Source: Candidatus Methanarcanum hacksteinii (lineage in GTDB: Archaea > Thermoplasmatota > Thermoplasmata > Methanomassiliicoccales > Methanomethylophilaceae). From it: a DNA stretch of 64,000 bases. Of the stretch, positions 37,417 through 44,643 are shown in pieces. The DNA lies in the NCBI GenBank assembly GCA_006954405.1, contig LVVQ01000001.1, positions 310,001 to 374,000 of the forward strand, written 5' to 3'. Each line of letters starts with the position of its first letter. The stretch's first letter is position 1. The notes below the pieces were generated by a model that saw only the letters and a program-made list of their open reading frames with translations, searched no databases and had not been told where the DNA came from. A program made the position numbers and the translations under genes.

Positions 37417-38406
37417 TCATTTCAACTGTGATTTGGCCCAATCGATGACCATTGAATATTCATCGGTATCGAAGGCTAGGTCGGAAGGAAGGTCCTTGAA
37501 GAATTCACTCCTCATCTCTCCATCCTTGACCTTGTCACCGATCAGACCTGCACAGACGTCACAGTATCCTATGTTCATCTTTCCGATGACAGTTATCCCA
37601 TATCCGGATTCTTCCATGAATTCCCTGGTGGCAGCTTCCTCTATGGTCTCTCCGCTCTCTATCTTCCCGCCAGGCATCTCCCATCCATCCCTCTTCGTAT
37701 TGAACACCATCAGGAATCCGTCATCTTTGAAAGCTACGCTGTAGACGCATCTCTGTTTCTCGACAACGATCATCGCATGGTCCTTCTCATATGGGGACAG
37801 ATCGACGATCTCCAGGACCTTGCATCCTCTCTCCTTTAGACGTTTCGCCGAGGCCTCGAACACATCCTTCGGGTTCGCAGTGACATCCTCGGAACGAGCC
37901 TTTATGCTGACCATCCCGTATCTGGCGTTGAAGCGTTCCATATTGTCCACAAGTATGTCCGCTTGTCTCTTCTGAGCGACATCCTCGTACACGATATCCA
38001 CGCCGGAGACGGCGAAGGAATACTCTTCGGGTTTCGTAGCATCACCAAGGATGGGCATCATGTTGTCCCTTCCCTTCGCTGTGTTAACAAGATCCCTGAA
38101 CGATCTGGGTGCGAATTCGACACAGTAGACGACGCCCTCGGACACTATATCAGATACATGCGAGGATGTCGTTCCGCTTGCTGCGCCTAGGTACAGCACC
38201 TTGGAGTCCTTCTTGAATGGGAACGTCCTTCCACCACAGGAGATGTATGCGGCGAGTTTGCTTCTGTTAGGCATCCATTCCCTGTATTCCGTACCATGGA
38301 TGTTGACGAGACGCTCACCGTACACTCTGACACCTGGATTGTGTGAAACCGTGTAGATGTTCTTTCTTTCGGAGAATACCCCTTCCATGGCCTCAAGGCG
38401 TTCCAT
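37417..38406 (-). CDS. flpA: Fibrillarin-Nudix fusion protein
   Basis: The N-terminal 215 or so residues are fibrillarin, the SAM-dependent 2'-O-methyltransferase of box C/D RNPs: VYGERLV, YREWMPNRSKLAAYI, VLYLGAASGTTSSHVSDIV (motif I), VEFAPRSFRDLV, YEDVAQKRQ and SIKARSEDV. The C-terminal 110 residues (from about CVYSVAF) are a Nudix hydrolase with an intact box GGKIESGETIEEAATREFMEESG (GX5EX7REUXEEXGU). The two frames are continuous without stop or frameshift. Normal archaeal fibrillarin has about 230 residues. A TATA-like box 25 bases upstream supports the 38406 start. Nop5 is not seen nearby. The fusion is plain in the sequence; its purpose is unknown. Confidence 0.93.
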   Translation of the reverse strand: MERLEAMEGVFSERKNIYTVSHNPGVRVYGERLVNIHGTEYREWMPNRSKLAAYISCGGRTFPFKKDSKVLYLGAASGTTSSHVSDIVSEGVVYCVEFAPRSFRDLVNTAKGRDNMMPILGDATKPEEYSFAVSGVDIVYEDVAQKRQADILVDNMERFNARYGMVSIKARSEDVTANPKDVFEASAKRLKERGCKVLEIVDLSPYEKDHAMIVVEKQRCVYSVAFKDDGFLMVFNTKRDGWEMPGGKIESGETIEEAATREFMEESGYGITVIGKMNIGYCDVCAGLIGDKVKDGEMRSEFFKDLPSDLAFDTDEYSMVIDWAKSQLK

Positions 38407-38465
38407 ATCGCCGGCTATGGCTCAATACAATAAATCTATTATCATGTTCGATTGTACGTATCGTT

Positions 38466-40079
38466 ATGATAGATGTGCTCAGGGCCATGGCCGAGGAGGT
38501 CAAGAAGGCCGTCTCTTTAATTCCGGACGATCAGAAAGGCGTCAACATCTGTATTGGCGCGGATGGAACACCCACCGAGGAGATAGACAAGGTGGCCGAG
38601 AACGCGGTCCTGAGATACATAGCAGCCAACAACATCCAGCTGAATGTCCTCTCTGAGGAGATAGGTTATGTGGACAACGGGGCAGACGAGACATTGGTCT
38701 TGGATCCGATCGACGGCACTACGAATTCGATCGTGGGCATACCGATGTATACGGTATCCATGGCGATAGGGAAGAGCTCATTGAACGACATACACACGGC
38801 ACTGATCTACAATCTTGCTACGGGAGAGGAGTTCATGGCCATGAAGGGCAAGGGCGCATACCAGAATGGCAAGCGCATCCATGTGAAACGTGATTTCGTA
38901 CAGGATAAGGTCAGGATGTCGATCTATCTCGGCAGAGGTGCGAATCCGTTGGCCTTCGCATTGGCCAAGAGGATAAGGTCGACAAGGTCGTTCGGGTGCT
39001 CATCCTTGGAGATGGCTCTGGTAGCTAACGGTGCAACGGACGGATTTCTGATGCAATCCGATAGCTACAACAGATCCATGCGCGTGGTGGATATAGCTGC
39101 AAGCGCATTGATCCTGAGGGAAGCTGGAGGGGAGGTATACACATTGGACGGGAATCTACTCGACATGCCGTTCGACCTCACCACGAGAATGAACTTCCTT
39201 GCAGTATCGAACAGGATCGTATTCGATTTCGTGATGAACGGGAACATGATCCTGAGTCCTCAGCGCGGTAAGCTGAGATACGGTATATACGCCAACATGA
39301 AACTGAACGATGTTGTTGACGTGACCAGAAGAGTGGTCGATGCACTCGGCGATGAGGAATATGTCCTCGACGTACCGATCGCTGATGCGATGGGGTTGAA
39401 GGGCGTGCCCGTGGATCAGATGGACATCGATGCGCTCATAACCATCGGCGGGGATGGTACGATCCTTCGCGCACTGCATAACATAGAGGTGCCGGTGATA
39501 GGGATCAACGCAGGCGGTGTTGGATTCCTTACAGAGATCTCTAAAGATGAGATAGAAAGTGGTATCGCAAGACTTCTGAGGGGAGAGTATACGATACAGA
39601 GCAGACCGAAGATCGCTGTGATGTACAACGGTGAGATCATCGGAGAAGCCGTCAACGAAGCTGTGATCCATTCTGATTCCGTTGCGAAGATAAGACGTTT
39701 CAAGGTGTATGTGAACGATTCACTCACCACGGACATACGTGCTGACGGGATAGTGCTCTCCACTCCTGTGGGCTCCACATCATACGCGATGAGTTTGGGC
39801 GGACCGATAATGGATCACAGGGTGGATGCATGGTTGATGGTTCCTATGGCAGCGTTCCAATTCGCATTCAAGGAGATGGTGGTACCATCATCTGTCAAGA
39901 TAACCATCGAAGCGGTGCTCGATAAGGGATGTCTTCTGGTGATAGACGGTCAGAACGAGTTCAACATCCCTGGTGGTTCGAAGATCGATCTGGTGAAATC
40001 ATCGAGAAGGGCATTATTCATCGTCTTCGAAACGGATTTCTATTCACGTGTAAGGAAGAAATTGGTGAGTACCTTATGA
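38466..40079 (+). CDS. Bifunctional NADP/inositol phosphatase-NAD kinase
   Basis: Fusion of an inositol monophosphatase-fold domain (residues about 1-260) to an ATP-NAD kinase domain (about 275-535). The phosphatase has LSEEIG, LDPIDGTTN and the last metal motif altered to RVVDIAAS; the kinase has the GGDGTILRALH motif, NAGGVGFLTE and DGIVLSTPVGSTSY. A related two-domain enzyme with both NAD kinase and NADP phosphatase activity is known in Methanocaldococcus, so this likely sets the NAD/NADP balance. The ATG at 38466 is chosen because upstream frame residues fit no domain. The stop overlaps the JAMM gene (ATGA). Confidence 0.92.
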   Translation: MIDVLRAMAEEVKKAVSLIPDDQKGVNICIGADGTPTEEIDKVAENAVLRYIAANNIQLNVLSEEIGYVDNGADETLVLDPIDGTTNSIVGIPMYTVSMAIGKSSLNDIHTALIYNLATGEEFMAMKGKGAYQNGKRIHVKRDFVQDKVRMSIYLGRGANPLAFALAKRIRSTRSFGCSSLEMALVANGATDGFLMQSDSYNRSMRVVDIAASALILREAGGEVYTLDGNLLDMPFDLTTRMNFLAVSNRIVFDFVMNGNMILSPQRGKLRYGIYANMKLNDVVDVTRRVVDALGDEEYVLDVPIADAMGLKGVPVDQMDIDALITIGGDGTILRALHNIEVPVIGINAGGVGFLTEISKDEIESGIARLLRGEYTIQSRPKIAVMYNGEIIGEAVNEAVIHSDSVAKIRRFKVYVNDSLTTDIRADGIVLSTPVGSTSYAMSLGGPIMDHRVDAWLMVPMAAFQFAFKEMVVPSSVKITIEAVLDKGCLLVIDGQNEFNIPGGSKIDLVKSSRRALFIVFETDFYSRVRKKLVSTL

Positions 40080-40453
40080 AGAAGATCTATGCAGTGGATG
40101 TAGGGATGATCGATAGCTTCAACGAATCCGCCAAGTCATGCTATCCGGATGAGTTCCTTTGTATGGTCAGGCAGGAGGACGGAGTGGTGAATGAATTGGT
40201 ACTGCTCCCCGGCACTGTGTACGGTGACAGTCACAGTTTCTTGAGCGAATGGATGTCGCCGGTGGATTACAGTCTCGCAGGCACCGCACATTCCCATCCG
40301 GGTTACGACAATAGTGCATCGGACGAGGACAAATCTTTGTTCTCGAATATGGGCGGGATACATTTCATCACATGCCAACCATACGATCGCAGTAGCTGGA
40401 AGGCATACAATTCCAAAGGGGAAGAAGTGACCTTGGAGGTCATCTACCGATAG
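40076..40453 (+). CDS. JAMM/MPN-domain metalloprotease-like protein
   Basis: 125-residue single-domain JAMM protein. The zinc motif AHSHPGYDNSASDED (HxH-x7-S-x2-D) is complete, and a glutamate early in the domain (NESAKSC) can serve as general acid/base. Stand-alone archaeal JAMM proteins can remove ubiquitin-like SAMPs or act in sulfur transfer. It is translated from an ATG that overlaps the NAD kinase stop by four bases. It is distinct from the JAMM protein at 60.2 kb. It ends in TAG and overlaps the converging mutase gene by 14 bases. Confidence 0.85.
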   Translation: MKKIYAVDVGMIDSFNESAKSCYPDEFLCMVRQEDGVVNELVLLPGTVYGDSHSFLSEWMSPVDYSLAGTAHSHPGYDNSASDEDKSLFSNMGGIHFITCQPYDRSSWKAYNSKGEEVTLEVIYR

Positions 40454-41783
40454 TCATGAGACTGGATGAGACGATCTCCTTCCCCATCTCGAGAAGGCTG
40501 ACGGTATAGGCCTTATCCCTTCCCTCTGCCAATATATCTACGGCGCGGTCATAATCCGAGAACCTTACAAGCAACCAACCATCGTTGAATTCGACCCTCC
40601 ATCCATCACAATCGGATATCTTATCGTATTCAAGCGAATACAGATTGTCGCTGAGCTTCTTCGAAAGATGTTCCCTGCTCTCATAGTGTCTGACGAATCC
40701 CTTAGCGCTATAGTATTTGGGAATCTCATCGACCATATCGCAGATCATACTCTCCGAAGCCATCTTTCCCAATGTTATCGCGGCCATGATGCCGTCGGAA
40801 CAATATGAGGTCGAAGGGAATATGAACGTTCCATCATCCGAACCTCCGATGTCCGCTTCCTTGTCCTTGGTCATCTCAGCCAAACTCTGTTTGCTAAGTG
40901 GGGAGTATATGACGTTGCATTTCAGCATGTCACTGACAACCATCGGTGTGTTGATAGGCACAACGACAGTCTTCGGTTTGAGATATCTCATCATTATGGC
41001 GAGCAGATTGCTTCCGGAGATGTATCTGCTCCCTTCGTCTATGGCTGCGATGCGTGTTCCATCCCCGTTGAATGCAACGCCTATTCCATCAGTATTGATC
41101 TTAGCGCTCTTCATGAGCAATCTCAGATTGATCTCATCCGGTGGCAATTCCCTTCCTGGTGATCTGCCATCCATCTGACAGTTCAGAGTGGTCACATCCG
41201 CACCAAGATCCGTCAATATCGACGGTGCGATCAATGAGCATGGTCCGGAAGCACAATCGATGGATATATCGCAATCGACATCATCGGAATCATTCACGAT
41301 GCTTCTCCTGTAATCCTCCAATGTCCCTGAGATCACATCATAGTCGCCTATGTTGTGTTCGTTGGTGACGGACTTCATTGTTTGTATCTGTCTGTCGATC
41401 TGTTCCATCTGTGATGCGGTGAACAGCCTTCCATCAGGATTGTAGAATGTGATCCCGCCAACACGTCCCCTGTCCTCAGGGTTGCCGAATATGACGTTAC
41501 ACCTTTGATTCTCTTTGCAGAATGGCATCACCATAGGAGGTATCACTCCAATGTCCAATATGTCGGAACCTACTGATCTGGCACCTGCTATGAAACTATT
41601 CATCATCATCATACTGCTGGGAGTGAGATCCCTTCCGACGGCGATGACATTGTATTGCATGCCTGCTGCTTTGCCATAGCTCACCATGTGTTCTGGCGTA
41701 AGTTCACCGTCGGACATCCCTTGGATGCTTGCAGTATTGACCATCTGCATATTCAGTTCCAGAGCATCGGTCGATATAAGCAT
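40440..41783 (-). CDS. Phosphohexomutase-family protein with eroded active-site motifs
   Basis: 447 residues with the four-domain layout of phosphoglucomutase/phosphomannomutase/GlmM proteins: ASIQGMSDGELTPEHMVSYGKAAG corresponds to the usual GTSGIRG...LTPE start, and VAVGRDLTPSS to GRDTRPSS. The catalytic serine loop TASHNP is replaced by FGNPEDRGRVGG; the metal loop DGDxDR by FNGDGTRIAA; the sugar loop GEMSGH by GGSDDG; and the phosphate loop RPSGTEP by VRFSDYDRA. All four key loops are changed, so normal mutase activity is unlikely. It may be a regulatory or structural paralogue. Convergent with the JAMM gene. Confidence 0.75.
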   Translation of the reverse strand: MLISTDALELNMQMVNTASIQGMSDGELTPEHMVSYGKAAGMQYNVIAVGRDLTPSSMMMMNSFIAGARSVGSDILDIGVIPPMVMPFCKENQRCNVIFGNPEDRGRVGGITFYNPDGRLFTASQMEQIDRQIQTMKSVTNEHNIGDYDVISGTLEDYRRSIVNDSDDVDCDISIDCASGPCSLIAPSILTDLGADVTTLNCQMDGRSPGRELPPDEINLRLLMKSAKINTDGIGVAFNGDGTRIAAIDEGSRYISGSNLLAIMMRYLKPKTVVVPINTPMVVSDMLKCNVIYSPLSKQSLAEMTKDKEADIGGSDDGTFIFPSTSYCSDGIMAAITLGKMASESMICDMVDEIPKYYSAKGFVRHYESREHLSKKLSDNLYSLEYDKISDCDGWRVEFNDGWLLVRFSDYDRAVDILAEGRDKAYTVSLLEMGKEIVSSSLMTIGR

Positions 41784-41960
41784 ATTGTTCGATCTATGCG
41801 ATGGTATCGATTCAAGAGGTTGTTTTCTTCATATCGGATCATGATCAGAATGACGTGGCCAAGGCATAATCGATGCGAAATCAGGGAGGATGGTCACCCG
41901 ATCGATACGATAGTTGATTAACCTCATCCGTATTGTCCAATCAATCGATGAGATGGTCGG

Positions 41961-42260
41961 ATGTATTGCAAAGGTTGCGGGAAGGAACTGAGTGACGGTA
42001 TGAAGTATTGTTCTAGATGCGGGACCCAGCAGAACATAGTATTCTCGGATTCAAAGAACACGGATAGTGGAAATGTCGGATGGGCATTTCTAGCGATCCT
42101 GATACCGCCGATAGGGCTCACACTTTGGATGCTTTGGATGAAGGATAAGCCCAAGACTGCGAGGATGTTGTTCATCGGTTCGTTGATCTCTATATTAGGA
42201 TATGTGTTGACCGTTCTGATATTGTCATCTTCTTTGAGATTGATGATCTATTTTCAATGA
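41961..42260 (+). CDS. Zinc-ribbon membrane protein
   Basis: 99 residues: an N-terminal zinc ribbon (CKGCGKEL ... CSRCGTQ) and two membrane helices (WAFLAILIPPIGLTLWMLWM and MLFIGSLISILGYVLTVLIL). Same general design as the protein at 29.3 kb but not a close copy. Function unknown. Confidence 0.72.
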   Translation: MYCKGCGKELSDGMKYCSRCGTQQNIVFSDSKNTDSGNVGWAFLAILIPPIGLTLWMLWMKDKPKTARMLFIGSLISILGYVLTVLILSSSLRLMIYFQ

Positions 42261-42304
42261 TCATGCTTCAACCATGGCACATGTGGCACGTTTCTAACTT
42301 TCGT

Positions 42305-42369
42305 ATTATTTCGAAATAATTGATAATATTTATATACTGATTAAAGGAATTAGAATACTGGTTCTAATT
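42305..42369 (+). promoter_or_regulatory. Promoter with two operator-like palindromes
   Basis: A perfect 16-base palindrome ATTATTTCGAAATAAT (42305-42320) precedes a TATA-like ATATTTATATACTG (about 42326-42339). A second inverted repeat AATTAGAA-6-TTCTAATT (42348-42369) lies over the expected transcript start of the small gene at 42389. The arrangement looks like a promoter with an upstream and an overlapping regulator site. Confidence 0.55.
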
Positions 42370-42388
42370 AGGGCCTGAGGGAAAAAAA

Positions 42389-42607
42389 ATGGTTATGGAA
42401 AAGATTGATTTTGCCAAAGCGAAGAAGATCGCATTGACAAAGGGCCTTAAGCCTGGAAAGGTAAAAGGAACAGAAGGTGTTCAATTCACCAAAGGATCCA
42501 ACAACAGACTCGACGTAATCTCATGGGAAGAGTTCGAAGCAGCGCTTTCCAAGAGGGGTTTGGCCATCTACGAGAGTGGCGGCTGGATGAAAATAATGAA
42601 AGCTTGA
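42389..42607 (+). CDS. Small protein of unknown function with regulated-looking promoter
   Basis: 72-residue basic protein (MVMEKIDFAKAKKIALTKGLKPG..., ending in SGGWMKIMKA). No membrane segment, cysteine or catalytic motif. It looks like a small alpha/beta domain with a possible DNA- or RNA-binding surface. TGAGGG eight bases before the ATG is a good ribosome site. The strong promoter structure (two palindromes around a TATA box) suggests conditional expression. Not recognised as a known family. Confidence 0.65.
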   Translation: MVMEKIDFAKAKKIALTKGLKPGKVKGTEGVQFTKGSNNRLDVISWEEFEAALSKRGLAIYESGGWMKIMKA

Positions 42608-42739
42608 TGGTCACAGGCCATCAATGACATGTCTGGCATTTTGATGCAATCAGACAATTCAAACACCTTTACGCAATCATGCGTTCAATTCTGATTCTTG
42701 ATATTATTTAAATATGAAAATGTGATTGGCATCGCCACC

Positions 42740-42826
42740 GCAAGGGTTACCGAGCTTGGCCAAAGGTGCTAGATTCAGGGTCTAGTCCTTAGTGGTTCGT
42801 GGGTTCAAATCCCATCCCTTGCACCA
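42740..42826 (+). tRNA. tRNA-Leu (anticodon CAG)
   Basis: Class II tRNA with long variable arm: acceptor GCAAGGG/CCCTTGC, anticodon arm CTAGA-TTCAGGG-TCTAG (anticodon CAG), T loop TTCAAAT, discriminator A, encoded CCA. A TATTTAAATATG box lies about 25-35 bases upstream. It borders the decayed island and could be an integration site, though no duplicated tRNA 3' end was seen. Confidence 0.95.
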
Positions 42827-42838
42827 ATTTTTCACTAG

Positions 42839-43425
42839 TCAGATATTAGTTCCGGTGCAATGCGCTCGTTGCACAAGCGAAAGCATCGGAATCGTTCCAG
42901 ACCTGATCGAAGAGATCGAGTAGGCCTTTGGTGGCCTCGCCCGACATGCACAGGTTCGAATCGATACGGTTAGAAGCGGTGATTCCAAGACCGTCCGTGG
43001 TGAAATCGATGGTACCATTGATAGAAAGCTCATCAGAAGTCTCGTTGTGGACATGGATTATTCTGGGCTGAGATGCATTGGGAATCTTGAGAGGTTTGAT
43101 ATCGACCTTCTTCTGATCCAATCAGCACATTCTTTAGAAACTGCGGATCGCCTCATCTCGTTGCGGAGTTTTATCTCATAATCATTGCCCGAGACACCCT
43201 TCTCGTGATCTATCTAGAATTCACGGGAGACCTCAGTCTGCTCATCGACGAAGGTAGGTTCTGTGAAAGGAACATCAGTAATCGATCTTGTTGAGCTCCT
43301 TCTTCAATGCGGCATAGGCACATATGGTGAAATATCCGGAGACGACCGATATCTTGGAACCCGAACTGATGCTCTGCTGAAGCTCCTCATAGACCTTCCT
43401 GTGCATTTTATTGTCAAGTATCTGG
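42839..43425 (-). pseudogene. Broken helicase with N-terminal phospholipase D-like domain
   Basis: Minus-strand remnant of the N-terminal region of a PLD-domain/SNF2-type helicase. It begins near FQILDNKMHRKVYEELQQ, continues SGSKISVVSGYFTICAYAALKKELNKIDY, then shifts frame to FTEPTFVDEQTEVSREF, an in-frame TAG, IDHEKGVSGNDYEIKLRNEM, shifts again, and ends in FTTDGLGITASNRID...GEATKGLLDLFDQVWNDSDAF. At least two frameshifts and one stop break the frame, and the helicase domains are missing. Relatives occur in phage-defence islands, so this may be a decayed defence gene. The family name is inferred from the pattern. Confidence 0.65.
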
Positions 43426-43453
43426 AATCATCCCAAAGTTTTGATCCAGCTGA

Positions 43454-43765
43454 ACAGTTCTTTACTCCAGGTCGCATTTACGAATCTGGAGGAAGATATT
43501 GGTCGAAGATATAGAGTGCGGAAGCGATATCGACATCGCCATGGATCAGCAGAGATTCGTTAAGACCGAGGTCCTGAGAGATGCGGCCCAAAGGATGGTC
43601 GCCGGATGCAATGTCAAGAAATGCGATAAGAAGGTATCGACGGATGATCGTGCGATACAGGTCGCTGATTTCGTAGTCGGCGCCGTGAATTACAGATACA
43701 ACAATGGGGACGACACATACTACAACATGTTATCCGAGAAGATAGTCATAGCCCGCATGTACTAA
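43454..43765 (+). pseudogene. DUF3800-like C-terminal fragment
   Basis: Plus-strand fragment whose end RAIQVADFVVGAVNYRYNNGDDTYYNML resembles the conserved C-terminus of DUF3800 proteins (QxADxxAGA...), which are found with mobile and defence elements. The N-terminal half with the first acidic motif is missing; the open frame starts after a stop at 43451. Only a non-standard start is available (TTG at 43499). Confidence 0.55.
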
Positions 43766-43904
43766 GGGCCACCAAAGGTCGCCGACATACGGGTCTTACT
43801 CTGACTGCCCATATTATGGCGATAACATATTTCATATCATCCATTGTAATCGTTTTGTTATCGATTTGTCACATCCTATTTAAAAAAACCTTTTAAAAAG
43901 ATAG

Positions 43905-44046
43905 CGAATCGGGGCCGGTGGCTGGTGCTGGACCGAGGTCCGACGCACCGGTGCCGCCAGGCCCCTGTGTCACCCGCATCTTTCGCTCCCTGAAGGTCGC
44001 TCCGGGTGCGCGACGTCTGCTCACGCGTCCGTCGGGCGACTAAAGG
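43905..44046 (+). ncRNA. Candidate GC-rich structured RNA
   Basis: A sharply GC-rich block within AT-rich flanks. It begins with a long hairpin: GGGGCC/GGCCCC, GGTGGC/GCCGCC and GGTGC/GCACC arms enclose GGAC-CGAG-GTCC (about 43911-43966). A second stem CACCCG/CGGGTG follows (about 43971-44009). A TATA-like TATTTAAAAAAACC at 43878-43892 lies about 25-30 bases upstream of the first hairpin. No tRNA, 5S, SRP or RNase P signature was recognised, and no coding pattern fits. The strand is inferred from the promoter-like box. Confidence 0.35.
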
Positions 44047-44576
44047 ATTCAGCAGTGTCCTGCACAGAGGCATTTTCAGATTCTTGGTCCGATCTCAGAA
44101 GCCTGATGCTCCTTGCTTCGGATAGTCGATGTTCTCCACTATCTCCTCTTTGCGGGAACCTTTTCTGTTGGCGGTATCGTTCATGCATTCTGAGCAGGTC
44201 AAGGGCCAGCAGTGGAAGTCGATACCTTTGATGGAATTCGAGGACGACGAGATCAAGTAAAGGTTGCAGAAGTATGAGCAAGAACAATTTTAAATGATTT
44301 CCAAACAGCTTTCACTCGACGAGTGAATAAACTCTGACCCTGGTTAGGGATAGTTTTATCCCTATCAGTTGTCGGCAGTTGTAATCCGGAAAGATTTTCC
44401 CGACAGCATCGGTGATATCTGTAATAAGTATTCTGGAGTATGCTTGCTGACCAATCGTAAGTTTGCTTAAAGACTATGGCCTAATTTGATTGATAGAGTA
44501 AAAGATAGAGTGTTAGAAGTTTCACGCAGGTGTAAAGCGACACATCCGTCAAGGTCAGGCTCTATCGATGTTATCT
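44047..44576. other. Intergenic accessory DNA with short remnant
   Basis: 530 bases without an intact gene. A plus-strand fragment reading QVKGQQWKSIPLMEFEDDEIK and stopping at 44260 looks like the C-terminal scrap of a lost gene of unidentified family. The rest, before the Fic gene, shows short inverted repeats (for example AGGGATAG-TTTTAT-CCCTATC near 44347) but nothing I can name. Confidence 0.4.
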
Positions 44577-44580
44577 TACC

Positions 44581-44611
44581 AATACCCTACCAATACCTTA
44601 CCAAATTGGTA
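44581..44611 (+). repeat. 31-bp direct repeat, upstream copy
   Basis: Identical over 31 bases to 45928-45958. It contains four TACC units at 5-6 base intervals and ends in the near-palindrome TACCAAATTGGTA. It abuts the TATA-like GGTATTTATAC of the fic promoter, a good position for an operator. Additional TACC (44577-44580) and GGTAT copies extend the pattern on each side. Confidence 0.85.
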
Positions 44612-44643
44612 TGGTATTTATACTGTCATAGACATCATTGAGT

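Noticed and set aside
43263..43514. Plus-strand 83-codon frame in the decayed island
   Set aside because: It is antisense to the helicase remnant, whose protein pattern is recognisable; the plus frame has none.
42740..43765. Integrated element at tRNA-Leu with att sites
   Set aside because: I found no repeat of the tRNA 3' end downstream and no integrase, so only decay beside a tRNA can be stated.
43876..44073. Minus-strand frame of 65 codons, rich in Arg and Ser, over the GC-rich block
   Set aside because: Composition follows the hairpin arms, there is no ribosome site or known domain, and the structured-RNA reading explains the block better.
44340..44620. CRISPR-like array suggested by repeated TACC units and short palindromes before fic
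   Set aside because: The units are only 4-6 bases apart without spacers, and the 31-bp unit occurs just twice, 1.3 kb apart.
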